Positions 12,000 through 23,000 of a stretch of DNA of 64,000 nucleotides are shown here, piece by piece. Made by a program: the position numbers and the translations under genes. The stretch lies in contig NC_063158.1 in the NCBI RefSeq assembly GCF_020921035.1, forward strand, positions 2,586,001-2,650,000, read 5' to 3'. Each line of letters opens with the position of its first letter. Positions within the stretch are counted from its first letter, which is position 1. The notes beneath the pieces are model-generated. The model was given only the letters and a program-made list of their open reading frames with translations. It made no database searches and was not told the DNA's origin. Source of the stretch: Rhodamnia argentea. Taxonomy: Eukaryota > Streptophyta > Magnoliopsida > Myrtales > Myrtaceae.

Positions 12000-12144
12000 A
12001 GGATTACAACGTTACTAGCTTCAAGAACTGCGGCGTAATTGAACAACATTCATACATAAGAAGTCTCCTCACAAAGCTACTCCCCCAAGTCTGCTTCCAT
12101 TATTATTCATCAACCAGGATCAGACACTGTCCACCTTCTGAAAT

Positions 12145-14030
12145 TCACTCGACCCCCAGCAGTTTCTTCACATCCTTCTGCAAATCACAAGGGAAACAAT
12201 CAGCATCACTCAGAAATGCACTGTACGGATTCGGAATATATGGCACGTGAAAAAGGCGCTCGGTTCCTTTTACCTCGAAACTCAGGGGCGAAGTTGTTGG
12301 AGCGTAACGGTTGACCACATTCCCCTCTTTGTCGACCAGGAACTTGGAGAAGTTCCATTTGATGCTGTCGCCAAAGAAACCGCCTTTGCTGGATTTCAGG
12401 AATTTGTACAATGGATCAGCATTCGCACCATTCACGTCAACCTGCATAAAGTGCACACCATATAATGCTGTTACTAATACTATCTTGCCAACCAGTAATG
12501 AGAGAGTGAAAAAGGTTTAAAAAAAACCACATGTTTATCATAGTCATTTGTATGATTGAGATCCTATTCGTAAGCAGGAGTTCTACACTTCCATGTCGGA
12601 GTTGGATCCCGCTCAAATTGGAAGATCCGATAGGTCACAAGGTAATATTCAATTCGTTGGATCCTCATCCTCACAGAAGCTATCAAGAGAACCAAAAAGA
12701 AAAAAAAAATGACCTTAGAAAAGACAGGGTATTCGGCCTTGAATCGAGTACAGGCAAATTCTTGGATCTGCTCGTTGGTCCCTGGTTCCTGAGATCCGAA
12801 TTGGTTGCATGGAAAAGCCAGAATCTCCAGACCTGCATTCCAATAAGGGGATAGGGTCATCTCCTTACGTCTTCTCCCACCCAAATTATGTTCGTACAAA
12901 CCATTGATACTCCAGGGCAATGAATTGCTAGACAAAAGTAAGACATTGTTCGGTCTGATGCAGGACGTTCCACAGATTGATATAGCATTACTCCATATCA
13001 AAGTACTAATGGAAGATCTCTTGGGGAACATAAGTGACAGCAAATCCTTTACTCCCTTGGGCTACTTCCCCTGCTCCACAATTTACAACGAGGAATACCA
13101 AATGGGGCTCATTCACAGCAGAAGCCCTAATCTCACTACAATCACTATGTTTCACGAAATCGCTCCATGAAGGAACCATAAGGAAAAAAAGACAACAACG
13201 AGTCTCTCACTTGCTGGCACAATAACAGCTACGCCGGAACCGATGAAATAGCTTGGTCTGAGTCATTGCTTTCTAGTGCAACAGAGCTAATTCAAATTGT
13301 GCGAAGAGGGAGAAACAGAACTAGTATACCTTGATTTCTGTACTTCTCATAAAGCTTACTCAGCTCTGTGTAGTTTGAGTTTGTCAAGCCACTGCATGAC
13401 AACAAGCGCGCAGCGGTGAGAATCTATTCAGAATCCTACATCAAAGGAGATCTTTTGGAAGCCCACGGCTTGCTTATGAAAGATTACACTGATTTTCGAA
13501 GCACCAGGGATAAAAGCACAGAAACACAAAATTGGAACTTGCACTGAATCTAGTCCACGAGGACAGGAACATCAATATGGTGAGATATGTTCCCACCAGT
13601 CTTAAGACCAAAAATGAAGATCGAGCATCCAATCGAACAATTACCATTGTGACGCAACGTTGACGATCAGCAGGACCTTCCCCTTGTACTGGCTGAGATC
13701 GACATCATTCCCCCTAGCATCCTACAACAAAAGCAAACATGGAATCAACAGAAGGTCGCGCTAACAGGACCACGGAAAAACCAACTTGAGGTTACATGGA
13801 ACGAACTTAATTAACAATCACAAATTTAAGTGCGACATGACTCAAACCAAAAAGCTATTGCAGTTTGCACTAGGCAAGCGAAAAGATGAGTCGATATCAG
13901 AACGTCGCCGACCCAAGCCCTCTCACACGACAAAGACGAAACCTTTACGAGTGATTAAGAAAAATCGGAGAAAAAACCAAACCTTGACAGTGAAGTCGTG
14001 AACTGAGGCTTTCTGCGGTTGGCTCGTCAT
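12145..14030 (-). CDS. GPX6: Phospholipid hydroperoxide glutathione peroxidase, GPX6/GPX2 type, copy C
   Basis: Six exons on the minus strand: 13983-14030, 13645-13721, 13330-13391, 12714-12832, 12274-12441 and 12145-12177, giving 168 residues from the ATG at 14030 ([16 protein letters not shown]). The peroxidatic cysteine (VASQC|GLTN), FPCNQFG and FACTRF cysteines, and WNFSKF are all present. [19 protein letters not shown] and [18 protein letters not shown] place it with Arabidopsis GPX6/GPX2 rather than with GPX8 as copies A and B. It shares exon phases and strand with A and B but little intron sequence, so it is an older paralogue. Family members reduce lipid hydroperoxides with thioredoxin. 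GPX6 homologues often carry an organellar transit peptide; here the candidate lies out of frame (see 14031-14265). From this ATG the product would be cytosolic. Confidence 0.9.
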
Positions 14031-14265
14031 CGTGCGATTCGATCCCAGAGCACCGAACGCAGATACCTTGCAACTGCGATAACGGGGTCAAAGGAAATCC
14101 TTCTTTTGGGTCGGCGGAGACGGACGCGTATCGAGGAGGGACCGGGAACAATCGGCTTCCAAATGCGACGAAGAAAGCTTTAATGGCGGAACTTGATCCT
14201 GCGGAGAAGACGACCGGAAGAAGAACAGAGCGTTCGACGACGAAAACGGGGACGAGCGCGGTCAT
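14031..14265 (-). other. Transit-peptide-like leader ORF, out of frame with GPX copy C
   Basis: Minus-strand reading from an ATG at 14265 gives MTALVPVFVVERSVLLPVVF and then a Ser-, Arg- and hydrophobic-rich run (FFVAFGSRLFPVPPRYASVS), with no stop before it passes the peroxidase start in another frame. It looks like a mitochondrial or plastid transit peptide as found on GPX6 homologues. It lies one base out of register with MTSQPQKAS, and the peroxidase frame itself meets TGA about 20 codons upstream of 14030. There is no room for an intron between the two. It is a recent frameshift, an assembly or sequencing indel, or a chance ORF. Confidence 0.5.
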
Positions 14266-15155
14266 CTTATGTACATTTTCGGTTTCCTTCGCGTGGGGCT
14301 TCGCGCCGCAATAGAGGACGGTGTATGTGGCTGCGCCACGTGGCTCGCGCCCACGGTTCCACGTAGATTTGGTCTCGACCAAGCCCCCACCTTGCCTTAG
14401 GCAATCTAGAAATTGGGGAATGCATGCTCTCTACGTCAACGCTTACGTAAGCCGATTTGATTTTGATTCGCAATTTGAATCGAATTTTGCTGCCGATTTC
14501 CATTTTTGGGAAAGTAATCGTATAATATGATTCGAGAGAACTCTTTCCGCGTTGAAACATCTAATTCAGCGTCATTTTTTTGATAATTTTTTTAATTGTC
14601 GATGTACTATTCCACCTTATCATCGGAACGTGATCGCGGTCGCATTCTTATCTATGACCATGTTAAGAAAATGTTCAAATTTCAAAATACTTAGACGAGA
14701 TGATATAACCGATGTTGTATTAATTATTCATTTAATTATTTAACAAGTACTGCATAATACTTTTAAGAATGATCTGAAATTGTCTCATTAAGAATTTCCT
14801 ATTTTTGGCCTATAATGGAAAAATATTTAATTGCGCTACGAGAGATATTATGATGTGAACAGTCTTATCATTTTCCTCGCTGTCTGTCTGTCAGGGGGTC
14901 TTAAGTTTTGGTTGCCGCCTCAAAATAGTCAGTTCACATTATTGGGGCTTGGAGTCATTACCAATGGACGACGGACGCCTCCTAAATCTTGATATCGATT
15001 CATGGACCACTTGTTTGAATCTTGAAATTGATTCGATTGGAAAGAGAATGTCATTTTCGTGGAATCTTCACGCCAAGCTGAAGAGTAAATTATGGCCAAA
15101 GCTTTTGATCAAATGCACTTGGAAATTAACTTTTCATGGTAAATCAAACTCTATA
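14266..15155. other. Intergenic / promoter side of GPX copy C
   Basis: Upstream flank of copy C, with a moderately GC-rich stretch to about 14480 and then AT-rich DNA. Several short ORFs are present, none with recognisable family features. No other gene is seen. Confidence 0.4.
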
Positions 15156-15630
15156 GCCCTGTTTGGTTCAGCATTATAAATGAGCATTGGGCCTCTAAAG
15201 TCTCTAGAATAAATGCAAATGATATTTGGTTCATTTTTTGGCTCACTTTGGAAAAATGCAATTGCATCTCAAATGCTCTCTAAAATTCTTTAACTCAAAG
15301 TATCTCTTTTACGAAATGCAACTAATTTTTTTATTATTTTAATTTTGTCACCTTCGCTTGCCGCCTTTGCCCACCACCATCGCCCATTGGCCGCCGGTTG
15401 CCGTCGGTCGCCGATCGCCCGCCAGCCGCCACCACCGCCCTTTTTTCAAAAAGAAAAAACATTTTACAAAATTCATTTTTTATCGAACAACATTTACGTC
15501 AAAATTACTTTTCAAATGTGTTTTTAAAATACCATTTACCAAACACTACTTGGATTTTGAAAAAGGCCTTTAGCTCAAATGTATTTGCATTTTCTCAAAG
15601 TCCCTTAGTCAAATGCTGAATCAAACAGGG
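15156..15630. mobile_element. MITE with ccctgtttggttcagcatt inverted ends
   Basis: The terminal inverted repeats are ccctgtttggttcagcatt on the left and, on the right, the complement of ccctgtttgattcagcatt. Direct flanks tctata occur at 15150-15155 and 15631-15636. The body is AT-rich, except for a GC-rich core at about 15355-15440 made of repeated gccgcc/ccaccaccat units. No transposase. The superfamily (hAT- or PIF-type) is not settled by the six-base flank. Confidence 0.8.
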
Positions 15631-17044
15631 TCTATATGTTCCATTGGTGTTTGGTTCTGACGTGAGAAATATTGAGCTGAAATCTTAATTGTCTCTTATT
15701 AGCCATCTTATGGATCATGCCTTTCACATTGTGGGTGGAGTTTTTATTGGAAAATATCGATTGGAGTGGGATAAAATGGAATCAAACTTTGAAGCGTAAT
15801 AACACTCTCTTTAAGAATTTATTTGCTCCATAACGTAGCTAATAGTTTTCAGCAAATATCATCCAAATACAACAAAGTCTCAATGAAAATAGCACATAAC
15901 AATTCTGATAATTATCCGGAATCTCGAGAAACAATAGGAGAAGATGGTTGTGTTTCTTTGAGAAAAACGAAATTGAAATTTTTGAAAAATTGAAGTTGTG
16001 AAAATGAACAAAATTGCTTAATATATAATAGTCGAAAGAAGACAACTTTTCATGTCTTAAAAACCGTAATATCGACACAACTCTTTGTGTCCAAAAAATG
16101 GTTAATTTGAGCATACCTCTTCGTGTCCAAAGAATGGTTAATTTGGACACACCTCTTCGTTGTCCAAAAGAACTGCTATGTTTTTTTTCATAGAAAACTG
16201 TTATGTTTGAAAAATTGCTGCTATTGGACATAATTAACTAATTAAAATTTGAAAATAAATTTAATAAAGAAATAACTGTAACTCCTACATGAACAATCTC
16301 ACCGTTTCTCATTAGGACTCACCAATTTATTTTCATTATAATTTCGAAAAATAAAAAACAAAATGATTGTTAAATAGTGCCAATAATTAATTGCGACCGC
16401 TCAAGCATGCAAAGTGCGCCTAAAAATTGCACACCCGCATGCAGGTATAGTGGGTTATAGCCCACTTGCCCATTTCTCTATTTTGAAAAACTATAGTAAT
16501 CTTATAACTAATAAAGTAACTTGCGCTTTTCCTTCCATCCTATCTGGAATTGGAAAAGGGACACTTTTGTTTTTTTTTTATAAACAAATTTCAACAGTTT
16601 TACCCGATTCACAAAGACACATCAAGTTGCCATGTATCAAAGAAGATTATTAGTCGGTTACACCTAGGGCTGTCAATATGAGTCAAAGGCATATATTTTA
16701 ACCTACATTTATGAAAATGGTTCGAATGTGGGTCATATTCAAATTAAAATATGTGTTATGTATGGATTTAAAAAAGAAAAACCTAAGCAAAATGGGTTTT
16801 ATTTGGGGCTTTACAAATCTATTTTCAACCCATTTTCGACTCATGGCCCGCAGCTTCCCAAACACCCACTTGTAAATATTCTCATTTTCCTTTGCAATTT
16901 CCAGGATCTTATCTCGTACAAACAAGTAAACAAAAGCTTTATGAATAGGCCAAAAAAGGAAGGAAAAAAAAAAACAGACACTTAACAATGGGTAACTTCG
17001 ACCAAAAAAAAAAAAAACAATAGGTAACATGTCAAAGGAATCAA
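15631..17044. other. Intergenic, AT-rich; possible element near 16664
   Basis: No gene is seen. At 16108-16166 a short direct repeat, 'cctcttcgtgtccaaagaatggttaatttg', occurs in tandem-like fashion with sister phrases at 16080 and 16145. At about 16664 'cctagggctgtcaatatgagtca' resembles the start of a common hAT-like plant element, but I could not fix its right end before the GT47 gene. Confidence 0.35.
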
Positions 17045-18679
17045 CTATAGTCTTCTCATCCTCTCAAGCAAATTGTTCATTGTTATGGTAAAAGCATCCT
17101 GAAACTTACCAAACCTTGAATCTGAATCACCATATACCAAACCTGGCACGAGTTCGTACACAATGTAGCTCCTCATGTCCTCCCTCTCCTGCACCGGGAC
17201 CTTCATCAACCTCTCCACCACATTCACCTTCCTCTGCCTCAGTTCCTCCTGACCCACGAACACCGAGAACTTGCTGCGGTCCTCTGGCAAATGCCACGCG
17301 TACTGGTAATACGCTGTGAAAGGGTCGAAGAGCACTGGTATGCAGCCCGCCACGAGGGAGTCGAACAGTGACTTCCTTGTCGGGCTGTCCCCAGGGGGCT
17401 GCAGGCAGAATTCGGACTCCGTGAAGAGCTCGATGATGGTCTCGGGCCCGGCGCACTGGCCAGAGCGGCAGTCCAGGAAGTGGCACTTCCCTTCGTCGGC
17501 TGAATTGCATTGGTCGATCAGCAACGTCCTTATGTTGTCGGGCAATTCAGGCCTCGTGGCCCCAGCGAAGCTCACGAGGTTCTTGCGGCGAGAACCGATG
17601 ATCCTCTGCTGCCAGGTGATGATGTCGTCATCCGAGTGCGGATGGAAGCTGGTGGGGTGGGGGACGCCAATGTCGTTGGCGTGCCAAGGTTGCCGTTCGA
17701 TCAGGATCTTGATTGGGTTCTGCATTTGATCATGCTCTAGGAACTGATTCCCCCATTTGGAGCCTCTATTTCTCCTGAAGTCCCATGAGATCTTGCCAAG
17801 CACAAAAACATGATCTTTGCCTGAGTTTTGGAGCCATGACCGCTGTTGCTGAAGCCACTTCATGAGCTCCAATGCCAATGTGTCCTTCACGTCATTTGTC
17901 ACATTCTTGAAGTGCCATCTCAGTATGTCCAAGCCACCATAGAATGGCACATAAAACAGCTTTGCCTCATTCTCATTGTAGACCCTGCAAGGGTGTTTCA
18001 GAACTCTGGAGTGAAAAATTGGCTCCAGAGAGTACTGATGGGTCTGGTACCACTTCCTGCCGAGCTTCGGTATCGGCTCGCCCATCGCGTCGTTCGTGAA
18101 GTATCTGCAGAAATCAGTCCAAGGAGTCATGTCCTTGCACTGAGATACAAGGTCCTTGTTGAACTTTGGAGGCAAGTCGTACACGAATATCCCCCTATCC
18201 TTGCAGTTCTGATTGTTCGAGTGCGAGATCCAGGACCGTTGCATTTCTAGCTGCTCCTCAACCGACTTCATGGCATTTGCAACCTCATCATCTCGAACAT
18301 CATCAAAGGCGTTCTTGATGACCGAAACAGGCTCCACGATTCCTTTCGTATCTCCATTGCCGGTGCTAGGCATAGCCTTGCTGGAAGCAGAGGAATTCCT
18401 GATCCTGGGAGGGGAAATTCTGAGATTGGGCTGCGCACCTGCCGAGAGGCAGTAGAGCTTGTTGAGCTTGCGCGACGAAACGCAGACGTGGACCATGTTT
18501 CCCGATATGATGGTGGTCGAGGAGGACCACAGACAGATGAGGATGAAGAGGAGAATCACAGCAGGGACTCTGAAAATGACTCTGCACAAGAGGGCGTTGA
18601 AGAAGCAACAGCAAGAATCTGGTCTCTCTTCCGCCTTCTTGATTGCTCTGGTTTTCTTCTTGGACACTGAGATTGCCAT
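17045..18679 (-). CDS. GT47 exostosin-family glycosyltransferase (xyloglucan galactosyltransferase-like)
   Basis: An intronless ORF of 544 residues, from ATG at 18679 to the stop at 17045. It is a type II Golgi membrane protein: a basic N-tail (SKKKTRAIKKAEERP), one hydrophobic anchor at about residues 33-53, a Ser-rich stem to about 155, then the exostosin/GT47 domain. Family signatures include DRGIFVYDLPPKFN (161 onward), LFYVPFYGGLDILR, DHVFVLGKISWDFRR, IGVPHPTSFHP, LVSFAGA, ESEFCLQPPGDSPTRKSLFD, SLVAGCIPVLF and YQYAWHLP. GT47 clade A includes MUR3, XLT2, XUT1 and the GT11-GT20 proteins, which add galactose or galacturonate to xyloglucan side chains. The exact sugar and acceptor cannot be read from the sequence. 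The length is normal for the clade (about 500-620 residues). Single-exon structure is usual for this clade. No obvious defect. Confidence 0.92.
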   Translation of the reverse strand: MAISVSKKKTRAIKKAEERPDSCCCFFNALLCRVIFRVPAVILLFILICLWSSSTTIISGNMVHVCVSSRKLNKLYCLSAGAQPNLRISPPRIRNSSASSKAMPSTGNGDTKGIVEPVSVIKNAFDDVRDDEVANAMKSVEEQLEMQRSWISHSNNQNCKDRGIFVYDLPPKFNKDLVSQCKDMTPWTDFCRYFTNDAMGEPIPKLGRKWYQTHQYSLEPIFHSRVLKHPCRVYNENEAKLFYVPFYGGLDILRWHFKNVTNDVKDTLALELMKWLQQQRSWLQNSGKDHVFVLGKISWDFRRNRGSKWGNQFLEHDQMQNPIKILIERQPWHANDIGVPHPTSFHPHSDDDIITWQQRIIGSRRKNLVSFAGATRPELPDNIRTLLIDQCNSADEGKCHFLDCRSGQCAGPETIIELFTESEFCLQPPGDSPTRKSLFDSLVAGCIPVLFDPFTAYYQYAWHLPEDRSKFSVFVGQEELRQRKVNVVERLMKVPVQEREDMRSYIVYELVPGLVYGDSDSRFGKFQDAFTITMNNLLERMRRL

Positions 18680-20084
18680 TATTTCCTCGAGGGGACAAGA
18701 TGGTGTTGCATAGCTTTCCTGGGGCTATCTCTGGCTTTCGGTTTTCTAGTGAATCGAGGCTGCTCTGTCTCTAGCCAGTGATCCTGAAACATGGTGTGCA
18801 CGTCCTGGTTTGAGGGATTTGAAGCTGCATGCACGTTTTCAAAAGAATGTCGTCGTTGAACAAAATGAAAAAAAATGTTCCATGAATGGGTTGTCGGAAG
18901 CACCATTAGTGGTTGCTGAGGAGAATATTGAACAGGTCAATTCTGCCGTTTAGCTAAACAATTAATTCCAGCATTATTTGCAAAAATTTTGGTTTGAAAG
19001 TACTAGCTAATACATTGAATTTTTGGGGAAAAAACATTTTCTCAAATAAATACTTTAAGTGAACCTTGTTTGAAATAAGAGCTTAAATTGCCTTCATTTT
19101 CTTATATAATGAATCGAAATGGATTTTATTTCAAATAAGAGGCCCGAAGTAGCCATGTCGGTCTCAAAAAGGGCCTGACATCACCGGTTGGTTAGTGCAT
19201 TTTCGTCTTTTACTTTTTTTCTTTTTATAAACTCAAAAAAGAAAACACACAAAAAAGAAAAAGAAAAAGAAAACCAGGCCCGCCTCTCCTGTATTGTTTC
19301 TTTTTTAAAATAGTTTTTTAAAATCTTAATCTAATTTAACTAAAATTTAGGTTCAAATTATCTTTGGAATAAAATGCTCTTGACCGGCCGGTGAGATCAT
19401 GCCCTTATTTGAAATAGCTATGCCCACTTTGGGCCTTTAGTTGAAACAAGATCTACTTCACACCCTTATTTAGAGTGTGTCCTTGAATTTGGATAGCTCC
19501 CAACCATACACAAGCATCGGTATCATCCAATTGGGAAACTCTAGAATATAATTCTTGTGATGCGTTCTTGTTCAATTCTCTATTTGGTTTCTGTTGTCTT
19601 TAGACGCGACTAGTGGTATCCCAACACTGGCTAATTCACCATAAACATAAGGATCGGGTGCCAGAGTTTGGAACGTAGGCATGGTCATTTGTCCAATCTC
19701 TGACTTTGTTAGGGGGAGATCAGGTGGAAGAGTTCAAATAAGACCTAAAATTTGTCAACTTAAATGAACAAATTTAACAAGTTTTAGAACTCAAATGGTA
19801 AGAATTGCCTTACATTTTTGTCGTGGTGGACTTTGCTCTCCTCGTTGTGGAGTCATTGATGCATGTATGATTGATAAGAACACGTAGACGTGGATAATAT
19901 AGTTTTCCGACTACTATATGTCCAACACTGGTTTGCCTAAAACAGCTGAATCCAGTAATAAGTCTCGAGTTAATTACTCTAATAACAGCATTCAGGACCC
20001 CAAGGCCACGGTACAAGATCCACACTAGAAAGAAAACTAGGATAAACTTAGATTTAGACAGGCCAGGACATCGGTCTTACAGTC
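18680..20084. other. Intergenic between GT47 and MCTP genes
   Basis: Contains the upstream region of the GT47 gene and the 3' flank of MCTP. Apart from the foldback element at 19065-19480 I see no gene. At 19725-19800 there is a fragment of the 'caagttttagaactcaaatgg' repeat family also seen at 11330-11470 and 36190-36260. Confidence 0.4.
19065..19480. mobile_element. Foldback MITE with 'tttgaaataag' arms
   Basis: The left arm runs 'gtttgaaataagagctt', then 'atttcaaataagaggcc' and 'gaagtagccatgtcggtc'. The right arm mirrors it as 'atgcccttatttgaaatagc', 'cactttgggcctttagttg' and 'acacccttatttagag'. The middle is a poly-A/T-rich stretch with a GC-rich ccggccggtgag patch. No ORF and no clear target duplication, so the limits are approximate. 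Confidence 0.6.
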
Positions 20085-23000
20085 TTACAGCATGCTATCA
20101 GTTCTGGCTGGCAGGCGTCTGAAGAAGTTGAGCGGTGCCGAAGGTAGCCTGTGGCGGAACCTAGGATGTCTCATCATGTAAAATCCGGCCAATCCTGCCA
20201 CCACCTGGAAGGGGATCACATACAATACAAGTGCGGCGACGAGGCAGAAAGTGACAAAGATGGCCGTAGCACGTGGATCCCGCCAGCTCAGCAAAGCCTG
20301 AAACCGCTCTCCTTGGGTCGCCACATCGCCAACCACGGTCTGAATCCTACCAGCGACACTTCTAAGCCGATCATACCTCATCCTGATCACATCCGGGCTG
20401 CGTGTGGTTGGGAAGGTGTCGAATTCTTCATCCAGCTCGTCAGGATATACCGCTTCAGCTTGCGAGATTTTGGTGTTCATGTGGGGAGGGTACCTGGGGC
20501 GATACCTGAAATTCCATACTCCGATCAGAAACATGTACAGAAATATAGTGGGCAGAATCAGCTCTGGGAAGCAGACGAGCATTGCGAAGAGCACGTGCAC
20601 CAGCACGGTCGTAATGGGATTCCTCCACATGCAGATATCCCCAAACCATTTTCCGACAGCAAACAATCCGGAGAAAACTGACATCAGACGGAAAAAGTTC
20701 GCTTTGCTCTTGCGCATACTCCAGAGGTGCGAGTCCACATCGGACATGTACTCCACCACCTCCTTCCGAAGCGGAGGCTCGGCCCGGCCAAGTCTCGCTG
20801 CCACTATTGTGACAGCTTGGTGGCGGAGCATGTCAAGCTGCATCACATTGAAGGGCCTCACATAATGCATCTTAGGTAATAGCGGACGCGAATAAGTGAA
20901 AAGCATGTTCACTAAAGATGTGCACGAGAACCGTATTGCCAGATGTAATTCTCCCATCTTCTTTACTCCTGTAGGATGGAGCACTAGGAGTGGATATGTG
21001 TGCGTGTAGACACGTCCTGTCTCCAAGGTCGAAATTCGGATCCTCACCTTACCAATTTTCAGGTCCTTGTTGCCGTTTGCACCCTTTTCACCGAGCTGGC
21101 TGTTATCAAATACACCTATCGTTAGAACTGTGGCCGGATCAAAAACCTCCCAAGTGTACTGCTCGTTATATTTCGGACACAGATTGTCGACAATGGTGCG
21201 TGTGCGGACCCATTTGTGACCGTACTTGGCAACACAATATGTATCAGACGTGCCCCTGCCATCTCGTGTTTTCATCGGGTGGAGGCCCACGGCATTCAGA
21301 ATTCCTAGTTCTAATACACCAATTGATGGCTTCCATAACTGCTTAGCTGTGGGCCGTAGATCGCTGCTATAATGAGTTGACTCATCAAGAACATGATATC
21401 CTCCATCGAGACAAACTCGGAGATGGATCTTGCTTGAAAATTTCTCTTTCTTTATCTGATCCACATCCACGGCTATAGGCTTCTCTAGATTGAACCAGCG
21501 GGAGTGGATAATCCGATCATCCGCACGCTTTTCCACCGACCCCAAAGGAATGATGACCCTCCCTAGGATCTCATCTTTGCCAGGGGCTACACGGTCCTCA
21601 ACTGAAAGGATCAGATGGTCTTCGAAAGGTTCGGCAGCAACGAACAAAAGATCCTCATTCCACAAGGAATTGAAGCCTCGAGCCTGAACTGTCTTTGTCT
21701 TCATTATCTGGTTCCCTATCTGCACCTTAACATAAACATCTGGGAAACGATTTTTCTCGGTCGGAACTAAGTCTTGAGCCTCCACGACATTAACCCTCAC
21801 ATACCACAACCGCGGCGCATGATAGACCTTCGACCGTATCAGGGCCGAGACCATGGGTGTAGCATCGACAGGCATCGCAGCATCGGAGTGCCAAGCATCG
21901 GGAAAGGCCTCGTCAGCCTGGGTGCCGATCCAAACTGCTAACATTAGCTCCCCCTTTATCTTCTCTCCCTTTTTATTTTCAAGCCGGTACCACTCCGGTG
22001 CTAGGGGGCTATCCGGCGGGACCCTAAGAGGGACCTCATTCACGTCGAACCGCACAATGCCCACAAAGTCGTCCTTGACCAGATCCTTGTCCTTGACAAC
22101 AACATCTAGCACGGATGCTTGCATCCGCTCCCTCGAGAAGGCGAACACCTGGTTCCACTCCGGGTTTTGCTTTTTCTCGAAGTGCTTAGTAATTCCCTTA
22201 TAGTTCCCCACTTTCACCTCGACATACGGATCGAGACTACCAGAAACGTCCATGGCCGGAAGCTCACGAGCCTTAACGACTCTCACGTAGAGAAAATGCA
22301 TTTGCTCAACGAGATCATAAGTACTTGCTGTCTTGTCACCGCGAATAACACGGCCCGCGACAACTCTTCCCCCTCCCAGGAATGGGCTCGTCTCTTTCAA
22401 GGCATATTCAACTGGTTGGGATGACGCTGCAGAGTACATCCGCACCAGCTTCGTAGGATGCGGTTCTGCTTTCATATGGTCGATGCCATACTTTGGCCCG
22501 TGATCATGTTGAGGCACATGTTCCCTGTGAGGAATTTCTGGCTCAGGAACCTGCTGTTTCTGTTGATGATTCGTGTTCGGGAGGTGGTGAAATGTGTGTC
22601 TCACCCCACCTTTCTCAGCATGGCTGTTAGAAACCATGTTCAGGGCATTTGCACCTGGATCCACTTCAGGGACATCGGTCGCCAGCAGTGGGTTGGAAGA
22701 CTTTATGTTTGGGTTGTCGGTGATGTACACTTTCAGGCCGAGCTCTCCCCTCACACGTGAAAAAATGCCACGCTTTTCCAGTGGGTAGTGAAGCACGACA
22801 GCATCAGAGTAGGGAACGAAGGAAGTGCCGGTAAGGGAAACCTTCCCGAGGAAGTTTCTGGAGTTGGTGGCCTTGATGGTGTTATAGATGTAAGCATCCA
22901 GAGTGAGGTAATGGAGATTGGAAGGATCGGCGATGTTGAAGTAGAAGCTCTCATTCCAAACGGGGTTGAGATCCTTTTCTTTGATGGTGGTCCGAAACTT

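Larger units (their letters stand above)
6597..12037. repeat. Tandem segmental duplication, unit 2
   Basis: Second copy of the block at 1-5327, with the same order: 3' flank, GPX8 gene, foldback MITE, second foldback element, LINE scrap. Copy-specific changes include a 33-base direct duplication near 9035-9100 (accattactcttaacattcc...) and a local repeat of cttggcaaagtcacatg-like sequence near 7900-7960. It ends at 12037, where unit 1 instead continues into the kiwellin pseudogene. Confidence 0.85.

Noticed and set aside
12904-13225. Overlapping plus-strand ORFs between GPX copy C exons
   Set aside because: They lie in intron 3 of copy C, with no conserved features.
17116-18713. Several plus-strand ORFs of 60-137 residues
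   Set aside because: They lie opposite the intact GT47 gene and are shadows of its GC-rich third positions.
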